Source: an uncultured Neglectibacter sp. (lineage in GTDB: Bacteria > Bacillota > Clostridia > Oscillospirales > Acutalibacteraceae). Taken from it: a DNA stretch of 64,000 nt. Positions 43,722-52,246 of this stretch are shown piece by piece (the stretch's first letter is position 1; each line of letters starts with the position of its first letter). The DNA lies in assembly GCA_904419785.1 (NCBI GenBank), contig CAJFSY010000011.1, positions 1 to 64,000 on the forward strand, given 5' to 3'. The notes beneath the pieces were generated by a model that was given only the letters and a program-made list of their open reading frames with translations, did not search any database and was not told the origin of the DNA. Position numbers and translations under genes: made by a program.

Positions 43722-45191
43722 TTACAGCGCTTTCTCCAAAGCGTCGATGACGATCTTCAACGCCTTGATGCGGGCGTATTTCTTATCCACCGATTCCAAA
43801 ATATGCCAGGGCGCGTAAGTGGTGCTGGTCTTTTGCAGCATCTCATCCACGGCCTGTTCGTACAGGTCCCATTTTTCACGGTTGCGCCAATCTTCATCGG
43901 TGATCTTCCATTGCTTGGAAGGCGTATTCTGCCGCTCGGTAAACCGTTCCAGCTGGGTGTCTTTATCGATCTGCACCCAGAATTTCAAGATCACCGCGCC
44001 CCAATTATGCAGCTCCTGCTCGAACTCGTTCATCTCGTAATAGGCCCGCTGCCAATCATTCTCCGAGCAAAAGCCTTCCAGGCGTTCCACCATGACCCGG
44101 CCATACCAGGTGCGGTCGAAAATGGCGATATGCCCCGTTTTGGGGAGGCGGGTCCAGAAGCGCCACAAATAGTGCCGGGCCTTTTCGTAAGGTTGCGGGC
44201 TGGCAATGGGATGCACTTCATACCCGCGAGGGTCCAAGGCGCCTGTCAACCGCTTGATGTTGCCGCCTTTTCCTGCGGCGTCCCAGCCTTCATAGGCGAT
44301 GATCACCGGCACCCGCTTGCGGTACAGCCGGTTGTGGAGCTGCCCCAATTTTTCTTGAAGCTCTTTCAGCTCCCGCTTGTATTCCTCGTCGGAAATCGTC
44401 TTATCCAAGGGGATATCCTTGAGCTTGGGCATCTTCACCAGGGGGAACACGTTTTGCAGCAGGGGCACTGCCAAACTCTCGTTGTGAAGGGCGGTTTCGA
44501 TCCCCACGCAAAGCGTTTCCATCACTTGAAGTTCCGCGAATTTCTTCGACTTGGAATCGATAATGTACCACGGCGCGCTGGGCGTGTTGGTATCGTCCAA
44601 ATAGCGGTCGAAAGCTTCCAGGCACTTGTCATAATGCTCGTTCTGCCACAGGTCGCCTTGGCTTACCCGCCAGGCTGTATCCTTGTCCGACAAAAGTGTT
44701 TCAATACGGCTTTTCTGCTCCTTTTTGCTGATGTGGAAGAAAAATTTCAGCACCAGATAACCGTTATCTGTAAGAGAACGCTCGAACCGCTTGACACTTT
44801 CCACACGCTGGGCATACGCTTTGTCATCCAAACGGCCATCCAGCCGTTCTTTCATAATCTGGTCCATCCAGCCGGAATCCAGGAACGTGAATTTTCCCTC
44901 TTGGGGGATCTTCTCGAAGAAGCGGTATAAAAACGGCTTTCGCAGTTCTTCCTCTGTGGGGGTAGAGGGCATAGAGAACACCTTGAAAAACCGTGGATCG
45001 ATATTCCGTATGATCTGGCCGATGGCGCTGCCTTTCCCGGCCGCGCCCCATCCTTCGATGAGCGCCAGCACCGGCAATTTCTTTTCTTTCAGCTTCATCT
45101 GCTGGACCCCCAGCTTTTCCTCAGCGGCCTTCAACCGCTGTTTCAACTCCTCGCTCTCGGGCTTTTCCGGGCGAATCCAATTTTTCAGCAT
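43722..45191 (-). CDS. pap: Polyphosphate:AMP phosphotransferase, two-domain PPK2 family
   Basis: 489 aa with two tandem PPK2 domains. Walker A motifs are GWGAAGKG (about residue 47) and GWDAAGKG (about residue 300); the second domain also has FDRTWYGRVMVERLEG and WRFWTRLPKTGHIAIF. In the first domain the equivalent DRTWYG site reads LDSGWMDQIM, so only the second domain looks catalytic. Two-domain PPK2 enzymes transfer phosphate from polyphosphate to AMP, giving ADP. ATG at 45191 follows GAGGTG by 6 bases. Confidence 0.92.
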   Translation of the reverse strand: MLKNWIRPEKPESEELKQRLKAAEEKLGVQQMKLKEKKLPVLALIEGWGAAGKGSAIGQIIRNIDPRFFKVFSMPSTPTEEELRKPFLYRFFEKIPQEGKFTFLDSGWMDQIMKERLDGRLDDKAYAQRVESVKRFERSLTDNGYLVLKFFFHISKKEQKSRIETLLSDKDTAWRVSQGDLWQNEHYDKCLEAFDRYLDDTNTPSAPWYIIDSKSKKFAELQVMETLCVGIETALHNESLAVPLLQNVFPLVKMPKLKDIPLDKTISDEEYKRELKELQEKLGQLHNRLYRKRVPVIIAYEGWDAAGKGGNIKRLTGALDPRGYEVHPIASPQPYEKARHYLWRFWTRLPKTGHIAIFDRTWYGRVMVERLEGFCSENDWQRAYYEMNEFEQELHNWGAVILKFWVQIDKDTQLERFTERQNTPSKQWKITDEDWRNREKWDLYEQAVDEMLQKTSTTYAPWHILESVDKKYARIKALKIVIDALEKAL

Positions 45192-45344
45192 ACGTGTCAC
45201 CTCGCATCCGGGTTTCTCCCGGAAAATTCGTTCATTGCTATTATAACAATTTTCTTTTGAGAATGCACGGTTTTTTAAACAAAATTTTCAAAAGGCAGGA
45301 AGCTTTTCTTACATAATTTGAAGCTCTGCCCCCTTTTTCCCTTT

Positions 45345-45902
45345 TCACGCTCCTGGAAGCAGCCCGGCATATCCGGCAATGATGCCCACCACCGCTGAAA
45401 AAATGATCAGCAGGATGGGATGGACTTTCTTGATATGGGCGAAAATCACCAAGGCCAAAAGCACTGCCGCCAAGCCCCATTGCAGCATCCCATCCGAAGG
45501 GGAAAAGGCCGATGCTCCCACAGAAAGCAGGGAAGCCCCGATCATCCCTACCACCGTGGGACGCAGGCCGTTCATACAGCCTTTCACAATATTGTTGTGC
45601 TGGAAAGCCTCGTAGAATTTCGCCACCAGCACGATAATCAGAAACGACGGCAGCACCACGCCCACTGTGGCGGAAAGAGCTCCCAGAATGCCGCCGGTCT
45701 CAGCCCCCACATACGTGGAAAGGTTCACCGCCAAAGGCCCCGGTGTGCTTTCAGACACCGCCACGAAATTCACCAGCTGTTCCATGGTCATCCACTGGTG
45801 GGAAAGCACTTCCTGCTGGATCAAGGGCAGCATGGCGTAACCGCCTCCAAAGGTGAAGGCGCCAATCTTAAAAAAGATGAGGAATAGCTCAAGATAGATC
45901 AC
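45345..45902 (-). CDS. Chromate transporter-type (CHR) half protein, second gene
   Basis: 185 aa, single CHR domain: FKIGAFTFGGGYAMLPLIQQ, VSESTPGPLAVNLSTYVG. GTG start at 45902 overlaps the stop of the first CHR gene by 4 bases, with GGAGGGAT 7 bases upstream. Two short CHR proteins with opposite topology form one antiporter in Firmicutes (ChrA-like); chromate, sulfate or another anion may be the substrate. Confidence 0.9.
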   Translation of the reverse strand: MIYLELFLIFFKIGAFTFGGGYAMLPLIQQEVLSHQWMTMEQLVNFVAVSESTPGPLAVNLSTYVGAETGGILGALSATVGVVLPSFLIIVLVAKFYEAFQHNNIVKGCMNGLRPTVVGMIGASLLSVGASAFSPSDGMLQWGLAAVLLALVIFAHIKKVHPILLIIFSAVVGIIAGYAGLLPGA

Positions 45903-46462
45903 AGCTTCATCCCTCCGATCTTCCACTTGGAAGCCGCCAGGCCCACCAAAGCGCAAGCCACCAATACCAGAACACTGTTGGCGCTAAAGAATCCCACCAA
46001 CACGAAGGCGGCCCCCGCCAGCACACAGGCCACCAAATTCCAAGGGCACTGCCGGGCCATAGACACCAGAGCGCTGAACACCAAAGCCACTACCGCCACC
46101 CGGATGCCCCAGAAAGCGTACCGCACTGCGGGGGAATCCTCAAACTGGCGCAGGACAAAGGAAAGAGCGAAAATGATCAAAAAAGAGGGCAGCACCACGC
46201 CCACTGTGGCCGCGGCGGCTCCCAGCTTGCCTGCCAGCTTATACCCGATAAACGTAGCTGTGTTCACCGCGATAGGCCCCGGCGTGCTCTCGGACACCGC
46301 CAGGATATCCAGAATGTCCTTTTCTTCGATCCACTGCTCCCGCAAAGCGATCTCCCGGCGGATGAGGGGGATCATAGCGTAGCCGCCTCCAAAGGTGAAA
46401 GCGCCGATCTTTAAAAATTTTAAAAACAGTTTGAGGCACAACCTCCATTTTGTAACTTCCAT
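45899..46462 (-). CDS. Chromate transporter-type (CHR) half protein, first gene
   Basis: 187 aa with the paired CHR motifs FLKIGAFTFGGGYAMIPLIR and VSESTPGPIAVNTATFIG. The start at 46462 (AGGAG 6 bases upstream) gives normal family length; the frame extends upstream through non-coding sequence. Its stop overlaps the second half-gene, so the two are made together as a short-chain pair. Confidence 0.92.
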   Translation of the reverse strand: MEVTKWRLCLKLFLKFLKIGAFTFGGGYAMIPLIRREIALREQWIEEKDILDILAVSESTPGPIAVNTATFIGYKLAGKLGAAAATVGVVLPSFLIIFALSFVLRQFEDSPAVRYAFWGIRVAVVALVFSALVSMARQCPWNLVACVLAGAAFVLVGFFSANSVLVLVACALVGLAASKWKIGGMKL

Positions 46463-46537
46463 AGGCCGCTCCTTCCATTTTGCTTCTGGCATCATTGTAC
46501 ACCAGATAGAGACCCGTGGCAATTTCTTTGAGCAAAG

Positions 46538-46568
46538 AAACAGACCCCGGTTTTCCCAGGGCCTGTTT
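46538..46568 (-). terminator. Terminator of the sigma/anti-sigma operon
   Basis: AAACAGGCCCTGG / CCGGGGTCTGTTT hairpin on the minus strand around GAAAA, followed by CTTTGCTC; moderately T-rich. It lies 11 bases beyond the anti-sigma gene stop. Confidence 0.6.
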
Positions 46569-46578
46569 GGAAGGATTT

Positions 46579-48162
46579 TTATCGCTGGACAGCGTCCAAA
46601 GTGCGGGTATCGGCGTAAAGGGTCTCGCCGGTATCCATGTCTATGATCTTCACGGTTACTTTCTCTCCAATGGGTACTATCAGGCCCGTGACATCCCCCG
46701 AAACTTGACACTCTCCCAGGGCAGCTTCCGCCTCGCCTGCTTCTTGGGCCAACTGCCCCATCATGGAATCTTCCGGGCCGGAATATTTCCAACGGTCATT
46801 CCAGGAACCGTCGGAATTGTAGGCATTGCTCTCCCACAACAAGGTGCTTTGAGAGTCGTAGACTTCCACCCGCAGGTTGGTTTCCCACTGCTCTGCCGGC
46901 AGGGTGAAATACACGCTGCCCGTATATCCGTTTAGTTTTTCAAACGTCACGTTCATTACGGAAAATCCGTTCTCTTCCTTGCCCATACCGCCGTTTTGCA
47001 AAATCAGATACCGGTAAGGATTGTCCAGGTCCAGCAGGCCTCCATCATCGTAGGTGGTAGAGGGGGTCACGGTCTGGGCTTCGATATCGATGGTGAACTC
47101 CGCAAGCACTTCTTCCTGCTGGGTCCCAGTATCGTAAAACCGGAGCACCGCCTGGGTGGTACCGGCGGGTAAACCGTCAAAATACAGGTCGGCGGTCTGG
47201 GGCTCTTTAGACTGGTAATCGTAGCCTGTGGTCTTGGTGTAATCGATTCTGTAAGTCTCTCCATCGGGTGTGCACAGGAAAGGATATCCCAAACTGCCGT
47301 CCGCCGGTACATTGGGCGTCACATCCCCCCAATAGGGTTTCTCGATGGTAACCACCGTCTGGGTGGGTGTGCCGGACACAGCCAACACTTTAGCCCCGTT
47401 GTCCTCCGCGTCGCTGGTGAAAGAGAACTCATGGGCCCGGTCCACGGTCAAGGAAAAGGCGCCTTCAAAGTCCCCTTGGATGCTCTCTGTCTGGTAGGAG
47501 CTCTCTCCCTTATCCCCCTTCACCCGACCGGAAAGGTCCCGCAAGGTGAGGGTGACCTCCAAGGTCTCCGCTTCCCGATGGCTTTCCGGGACGGTCAGGG
47601 ACAAGGTGGAGGTCCACTGGCCGTTTCGCTCGTAGAAGGGGTTCACCCCTACCAGTTCCGCCGCTTCCCCGTTGATGGTGGCAGTGGAAGTCCGCCCGTA
47701 GTTTCCAACGTCCACCCCGCTGTACCGGTCCAAGTCCTGGTTGGGGCCAGTAAGGGCCAAAGATACCTGCACCGTGTTGCCATCGCTGTAGCCCTGCTGA
47801 AAGGTAACGCCCCATTGGGCATTTTCTGTTACTGCGGCCACGTTCACGTCTTTCAGCACGTCATAGGTATCAAGATAAGCGCCATTGGTGCCCACTTTGC
47901 TCATGTGGTTGTTCTCATAGAACAGCCCGCCCAAAAAGTTCCCCACCAGGGGGATTTGAGATGCCAGGGCGGGATTTACCGCAGCCACTCCAAACAACAA
48001 GCCTACTACAGCCACAAAGCTGCCCGCCACGGTGCCTGCCCGGCGCAGCAGCCGCTTTCTGTGAATTCCCCGCACTTGGGCAAGAGCTTCTCCCACCCGG
48101 GGAGCAAGCTGGCTGGAGATGGGGATCTCCGGGATTTGTATCTGGTTCAAATCTTCTCGCAT
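46579..48162 (-). CDS. DUF4179-type membrane anti-sigma factor
   Basis: 527 aa. A short cytoplasmic N-terminus (1-41) that would bind the sigma factor, a single transmembrane helix (about 42-66, GTVAGSFVAVVGLLFGVAAV), then a large extracellular beta-rich domain resembling DUF4179/DUF5643 proteins. The start overlaps the end of the sigma-factor gene by 16 bases, with AGGAGG upstream, the usual sigma/anti-sigma arrangement. It would hold the sigma factor inactive until an envelope signal releases it. Confidence 0.85.
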   Translation of the reverse strand: MREDLNQIQIPEIPISSQLAPRVGEALAQVRGIHRKRLLRRAGTVAGSFVAVVGLLFGVAAVNPALASQIPLVGNFLGGLFYENNHMSKVGTNGAYLDTYDVLKDVNVAAVTENAQWGVTFQQGYSDGNTVQVSLALTGPNQDLDRYSGVDVGNYGRTSTATINGEAAELVGVNPFYERNGQWTSTLSLTVPESHREAETLEVTLTLRDLSGRVKGDKGESSYQTESIQGDFEGAFSLTVDRAHEFSFTSDAEDNGAKVLAVSGTPTQTVVTIEKPYWGDVTPNVPADGSLGYPFLCTPDGETYRIDYTKTTGYDYQSKEPQTADLYFDGLPAGTTQAVLRFYDTGTQQEEVLAEFTIDIEAQTVTPSTTYDDGGLLDLDNPYRYLILQNGGMGKEENGFSVMNVTFEKLNGYTGSVYFTLPAEQWETNLRVEVYDSQSTLLWESNAYNSDGSWNDRWKYSGPEDSMMGQLAQEAGEAEAALGECQVSGDVTGLIVPIGEKVTVKIIDMDTGETLYADTRTLDAVQR

Positions 48163-48680
48163 ACAGGTTCCTCCTTTAAAATGACCTGCAACTGCCTGAT
48201 GGCCCGCCGCAGATATACCGATACCGTGCCTTCCGGCATACCGGTCACGGCGCTGATCTCCCGAATGGTGTAGCCGTCTAGGTATTTCAGCTTCACCACA
48301 TCCCGATACTTTTCGGGCAGTCCTTCCAACGCCTGGTACAAATCCAGCCGCTCCTCCGGGGCCATCTCCTCTTTGGCCGCACATCCCACCTCTTCTTCTA
48401 AAGGCACTGTGGGCTTTCTTCTGCGAAGCATGTCCTGGGCGGTGTTGATGAGGATTTTTGTAAGCCAGGTGCGGAAGTACTCAGGCTCCCGCAAGGTTTT
48501 CAAGCTTTTATACGCCTTGATGATGGTATCCTGCACCACATCCAGCGCGTCCGCTTCCTGCCGGACGTAGAGAAACGCCATACGGTACAGGTATTCCTGT
48601 TCCCGCTCTACCAACGCCCCAAAAGCTTTTGGGTTGCCCCGCATGGCTTTTTTCACCAGCGCCCGCTCTTGCTTTTCCAC
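48147..48680 (-). CDS. ECF-type RNA polymerase sigma factor
   Basis: 177 aa. Sigma region 2 at about 22-80 (YLYRMAFLYVRQEADALDVV, QDTIIKAYKSL) and region 4 at about 115-165 (LPEKYRDVVKLKYLDGYTIR, EGTVSVYLRRAIRQL). No region 1 or 3, as in extracytoplasmic-function factors. Co-transcribed and overlapping with its membrane anti-sigma factor. Its own promoter likely lies in the AT-rich stretch upstream of 48680. Confidence 0.95.
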   Translation of the reverse strand: MEKQERALVKKAMRGNPKAFGALVEREQEYLYRMAFLYVRQEADALDVVQDTIIKAYKSLKTLREPEYFRTWLTKILINTAQDMLRRRKPTVPLEEEVGCAAKEEMAPEERLDLYQALEGLPEKYRDVVKLKYLDGYTIREISAVTGMPEGTVSVYLRRAIRQLQVILKEEPVCEKI

Positions 48681-48801
48681 CAGCCGCTCCCTCCTTTCTC
48701 AGCTTCTTTGCCTCTTAGACGAAAGTCACAGGCCCTTTTCTTACACGGTTTTTCCTATGTTTTCAAATTTTTTGATGCAACGTTAAATCTTTCAAAATCC
48801 C

Positions 48802-48831
48802 TTGACAGCTTTCCTTTTTCTCTTGTACAAT
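48802..48831 (+). promoter_or_regulatory. Promoter of the orphan PTS IIA gene
   Basis: Perfect TTGACA (48802-48807), 18-base spacer, TACAAT (48826-48831), 117 bases upstream of the start codon. Confidence 0.75.
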
Positions 48832-48947
48832 TACAGGGTATTATTTTCCACAAAACCCTTTTATATTTTATGAAATTTTAATCATTTTTTGAAGATAGGT
48901 CAACTTTTAGAACGGGTGCTGCCTGTTTTGCAGAAAGGTGAGGTCCT

Positions 48948-49445
48948 ATGGCTGCTACATCTATGGAAAAAGGCTTTTTGTTCGGATGCCCTCTGGCGGG
49001 CGAGGTGATTCCCATTTCCCAATGCTCCGACCCTACTTTCGCCCAGGGCATTCTGGGGCCGGGAGTGGTCATCCAACCCCAAGACTGCGTGGTATACGCT
49101 CCCGCTGACGCCATAGTGGAATTCTCCCTCTCCACCAAACACGCTTTGGGCATGGAAACAGAAGCCGGCATCAAATTTCTCATCCATGTGGGCATGGATA
49201 CCAACCGCCTGCAAGGAAAGGGCTTTGAGATTTTCGTGCAAACCGGGGATCGAGTCACACGGGGCCAGAAAGTGCTGGCTTTCGACCCAGCGGTGATGGC
49301 AGACCACCAATGCGCTCTGGACACGCCTTTCGTGTTCTGCAACTGCAAAGAGGGCTGGGAAGTGGACCTTTTGAAAACCGGCTTCGTTCCCGCAGGGGAG
49401 GATCTGCTCCGCTTGACGCCCCTGCAAAAAACTTCCTCATCTTGA
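48948..49445 (+). CDS. PTS glucose-type IIA component (EIIA-Glc/Crr-like)
   Basis: 165 aa, the complete single-domain IIA fold: LAGEVIPISQCSDPTFAQ, STKHALGMETEAG with His65, and FLIHVGMDTNRLQGKGF with the phosphorylated His80. It accepts phosphate from HPr and passes it to a sugar-specific IIB/IIC, none of which is encoded here, so it is an orphan that may serve several transporters or act in regulation. The RBS AAAGGTGAGG is 7 bases before the start. Confidence 0.93.
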   Translation: MAATSMEKGFLFGCPLAGEVIPISQCSDPTFAQGILGPGVVIQPQDCVVYAPADAIVEFSLSTKHALGMETEAGIKFLIHVGMDTNRLQGKGFEIFVQTGDRVTRGQKVLAFDPAVMADHQCALDTPFVFCNCKEGWEVDLLKTGFVPAGEDLLRLTPLQKTSSS

Positions 49446-49498
49446 CCCCAACCAGGCCGGAACCCCTGCTGTTTCCTGCATTTTTGGGGTGGCTGTTC

Positions 49499-49527
49499 TT
49501 GCATTTTCCCCCACGCTGTTGTATAAT
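49499..49527 (+). promoter_or_regulatory. Promoter of the nitrate/sulfonate-type ABC importer
   Basis: TTGCAT, 17-base spacer, perfect TATAAT (49522-49527). The predicted start (about 49534) falls inside the 5' arm of the terminator hairpin at 49528-49566, so transcripts from this promoter would escape that terminator. Confidence 0.65.
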
Positions 49528-49566
49528 GCTGCCACGGAGTTTTACCCCGTTGGCGGCTTTTTTATA
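49528..49566 (+). terminator. Terminator of the PTS IIA gene, overlapping the next promoter
   Basis: GCTGCCACGG / CCGTTGGCGGC stem (one bulge, one G-U) followed by TTTTTT. It can end transcripts from the upstream IIA gene. Confidence 0.8.
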
Positions 49567-49687
49567 GGTATTCCAGCGCTGTCAATGGGAAAGTCCCCGG
49601 CAAGCAATAAATCTCCGGGGCTTACCGGATTTTGTTCGCGCCAAGCCCCTGGCGCACTTTTCATCATTATGGGGCAGAAAGGTATGG
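49567..49687 (+). promoter_or_regulatory. Structured leader of the ABC importer
   Basis: Two further hairpins: CCCCGG/CCGGGG (about 49598-49621) and GCGCCA/TGGCGC (about 49640-49656), the latter followed by ACTTTTC. I do not recognise a riboswitch class (no TPP or SAM core), so it is only noted as possible leader RNA. Confidence 0.35.
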
Positions 49688-50797
49688 ATGTTTATGAAAC
49701 GCGTTTTGTCTTTCACACTAGCCTTGGCCTTGTGCCTGGCTTTATTCGGCTGCTCTGGCCAAGAAAGCTCTTCCAGCAGCGCCGTCTCATCTGAGACGGG
49801 TACTTCTTCTCAGGAGAGCCAGCCTGAAAGCCAGGTCTCCTCACAAGCAAGCGGGCTCTCTTCCGCCAGTTCCGCTGTTTCTGAAGAACCTGCTCCTTTG
49901 GGCACCGCTGTGGTAGCGGCCCTGAAAGGCCCCACCGCCATGGGTATGGTCAAAATGATGAGCGATGACGCTGCTTTGGATTCCCCAAAGTATGATTTTT
50001 CCATCTACGCCTCTGCTGACGAGATCACTCCCAAGCTGGTGCAAGGCGAGTTGGATATCGCCGCGGTTCCCGCCAATCTGGCAAGCGTCCTCTATAACAA
50101 CACCGAAGGCCAGGTGCAGGTATTGGCCATCAACACCCTGGGCGTGCTGTATATCGTGGAAAACGGCGACACGGTCCAGTCGGTGGAAGATTTGAAAGGC
50201 AAGACCATTTTCGCTTCCGGCAAAGGCTCGACCCCGGAATACGCTTTGAACTATATGCTCTCGCAAAACGGCATCGACCCGGAAACCGACGTGACTATCG
50301 AGTGGAAATCCGAGCACTCTGAATGCGTGGCCGCTTTGGCTTCTACAGAAAATGCCATTGCCATGCTGCCCCAGCCTTTCGTCACCACCGCCCAGACCCA
50401 GAACGAGAACCTGCGGGTGGCACTGGACATGACTGAGGAATGGGAAAAACTGGCCTCCGCTAACGGCGGCGACGCTACTTTGATCACCGGCGTAGTGGTA
50501 GCCCGGAAAGACTTTGTGAAAGAAAATCCCGATTTGATAAACTTGTTTCTCGCAGGATATGAGCAATCGGTGGCTTACACTGAAACAGACTTGGAAGGCG
50601 CCGCCGCTTTGGTTGGCCAGTATGACATCGTGCCCGAAGCTGTAGCGCTGAAAGCTCTTCCAGAGTGCAACATCACCTTTATCGCGGGGGAGGAAATGAA
50701 AACCAAGCTTTCCGCCTACTTGCAGACCTTGCAGGAACAGAATCCCAAGTCGATTGGAGGCGAACTGCCCGGTGACGACTTCTACTATGTCGGCTAA
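49688..50797 (+). CDS. Nitrate/sulfonate/thiamine-precursor-type ABC binding lipoprotein
   Basis: 369 aa. Signal peptide with lipobox LFGC (Cys22), Ser-rich tether to about 70, then a type II binding fold of the SsuA/ThiY/NMT1 class: ALKGPTAMGMVKMMSDDAAL, KLVQGELDIAAVPANLASVL, DLKGKTIFASGKGSTPEYAL. First gene of a three-gene importer; its end overlaps the permease start by 11 bases. The ligand is not determined. Confidence 0.88.
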   Translation: MFMKRVLSFTLALALCLALFGCSGQESSSSSAVSSETGTSSQESQPESQVSSQASGLSSASSAVSEEPAPLGTAVVAALKGPTAMGMVKMMSDDAALDSPKYDFSIYASADEITPKLVQGELDIAAVPANLASVLYNNTEGQVQVLAINTLGVLYIVENGDTVQSVEDLKGKTIFASGKGSTPEYALNYMLSQNGIDPETDVTIEWKSEHSECVAALASTENAIAMLPQPFVTTAQTQNENLRVALDMTEEWEKLASANGGDATLITGVVVARKDFVKENPDLINLFLAGYEQSVAYTETDLEGAAALVGQYDIVPEAVALKALPECNITFIAGEEMKTKLSAYLQTLQEQNPKSIGGELPGDDFYYVG

Positions 50798-51563
50798 AAC
50801 GGGAGAAAAACAGAAGAAACCCCGCCGAGGGGTAAAGTTGTGGGCCGTAGCCGTTTGGATGATCGTGTGGCAGCTTGCGGCTATGGCTTTGGGACAGGAG
50901 ATCCTTTTGGTATCTCCTGTTTCTGTTTTACTCCGGCTGGGGGAGCTTCTCCCTCACGGGGATTTTTGGGGAGCGATCTTTTTCTCCTTTTGGCGCATTA
51001 CTTTAGGATTTTTAGCCGCTTGCCTGACAGGGACCGTTTTAGCGGTGCTTTCTTCCCGGTTTGGCCCGGTGCGGGACCTTACCGCCCCGCTGATGAGCGT
51101 GGTCAAATCCATCCCTGTGGCATCCTTCATCATCCTGGTGCTTATCTGGGTGCCCTCCCGGAACCTTTCCATCGTCATTTCCTTCTTGATGGTGACCCCC
51201 ATCGTATACGCTAACGTGTTGGGCGGCATTTCCAGCATGGATCAAAAGCTCACCCAAATGGCGGATGTGTTTGAAGTGCCCTTCGCCCGCCGGCTGCGCT
51301 ATCTCTATCTGCCCCAGGTGGCTCCTTTTTTCCGGTCGGCCTGCGCTGTAGGGCTGGGCCTTTGCTGGAAAGCCGGTATCGCCGCCGAGGTCATCGGCCT
51401 GCCCGACGGCTCTATCGGTGAGCGGCTCTACGAAGCTAAAGTCTATCTGGAAACCCCGGACTTGTTTTCCTGGACATTGGTCATCATCCTGGTCAGCCTG
51501 CTGTTTGAAAAATGCTTCCTGTTCCTGCTGGACCGTGCTGTGGCCCGATTGGAACAAAGCTGA
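50787..51563 (+). CDS. ABC transporter permease, SsuC/ThiX type
   Basis: 258 aa from ATG at 50787, within the end of the binding-protein gene. Five to six predicted helices; the EAA loop is ADVFEVPFARRLRYLYLPQV and the family motif SIPVASFIILVLIWV is present. It pairs with the upstream binding protein and the downstream ATPase to import a small organic anion or vitamin precursor. Confidence 0.88.
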   Translation: MSAKTGEKQKKPRRGVKLWAVAVWMIVWQLAAMALGQEILLVSPVSVLLRLGELLPHGDFWGAIFFSFWRITLGFLAACLTGTVLAVLSSRFGPVRDLTAPLMSVVKSIPVASFIILVLIWVPSRNLSIVISFLMVTPIVYANVLGGISSMDQKLTQMADVFEVPFARRLRYLYLPQVAPFFRSACAVGLGLCWKAGIAAEVIGLPDGSIGERLYEAKVYLETPDLFSWTLVIILVSLLFEKCFLFLLDRAVARLEQS

Positions 51564-51575
51564 AAGGAGGCCCTT

Positions 51576-52145
51576 ATGGAAATCGAATTGCGGGACGTTT
51601 GCAAATCTTATGGGGAAAAGAAAGTGCTGGACCACTTTTCCCACAAGTTCCCGGAAGGGGAGCTGACCTGCATCATGGGGCCTTCCGGCTGCGGGAAAAC
51701 CACCCTGCTCTCGTTGCTTCTGGGGTTGGAATCTCCGGACAGCGGCCAGATCTTCGGCATGGAGGGCCGCAAAAAAAGCGCGGTGTTCCAAGAAAACCGG
51801 CTTTGCGAAAACACAGGAGCGGTTTCCAACATCCGGTTGGTAAATCCTTCCCTGACAAAAGAGGAGACCGAAGCCATGCTGTGCGCCCTGGGGCTTTCAG
51901 ACAGCCTGCGCCAGCCGGTGCGTACCCTTTCCGGGGGCATGAAGCGCCGTGTGGCGATCCTGCGGGCGCTGGCGGCAGAATATGACGTTTTGTTTTTGGA
52001 TGAGCCGTTCAAAGGGTTGGATACTGGGACGAAATCCCTGGTAATGGGATATTTCCTGGGAAAAACAAAAGGGAAAACGGTAATTTTAGTGACCCACGAC
52101 CCCAGCGAGGCGGAAACTTTGGGCGGCCGCTTATTGCTCTTGTAA
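51576..52145 (+). CDS. ABC transporter ATP-binding protein, SsuB/ThiZ type (short)
   Basis: 189 aa, shorter than the usual ~240: complete core (Walker A GPSGCGKTT, Q-loop FQENRL, signature TLSGGMKRR, Walker B VLFLDEPFKGLD, switch THDPSEAE), but the C-terminal extension is missing and the protein ends right after the switch segment. All catalytic parts are present, so it should work. AAAGGAGG precedes ATG. Confidence 0.92.
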   Translation: MEIELRDVCKSYGEKKVLDHFSHKFPEGELTCIMGPSGCGKTTLLSLLLGLESPDSGQIFGMEGRKKSAVFQENRLCENTGAVSNIRLVNPSLTKEETEAMLCALGLSDSLRQPVRTLSGGMKRRVAILRALAAEYDVLFLDEPFKGLDTGTKSLVMGYFLGKTKGKTVILVTHDPSEAETLGGRLLLL

Positions 52146-52168
52146 AAACCACGATCTTAGGGTATTAT
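52140..52168 (+). promoter_or_regulatory. Promoter of the GH32 gene
   Basis: TTGTAA, 17-base spacer, TATTAT (52163-52168). The -35 box overlaps the stop region of the ABC ATPase gene. A GCCGG/CCGGC hairpin followed by TTTTT (about 52192-52220) lies between this promoter and the gene and may be the importer's terminator or an attenuator. Confidence 0.6.
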
Positions 52169-52246
52169 ATAAAAAATGGCTTAAAACCTTTTGCCGGGGG
52201 CCTTTCGTTTCCGGCTTTTTATCTCTCAAAAAGGAGTGTTTTGACT

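Noticed and set aside
43803..44930. 375-aa plus-strand frame
   Set aside because: Antisense to the PPK2-family gene with its two Walker A motifs.
49567..49687. TPP or SAM riboswitch before the importer
   Set aside because: The characteristic TPP and SAM core sequences are absent; kept only as an unclassified structured leader.
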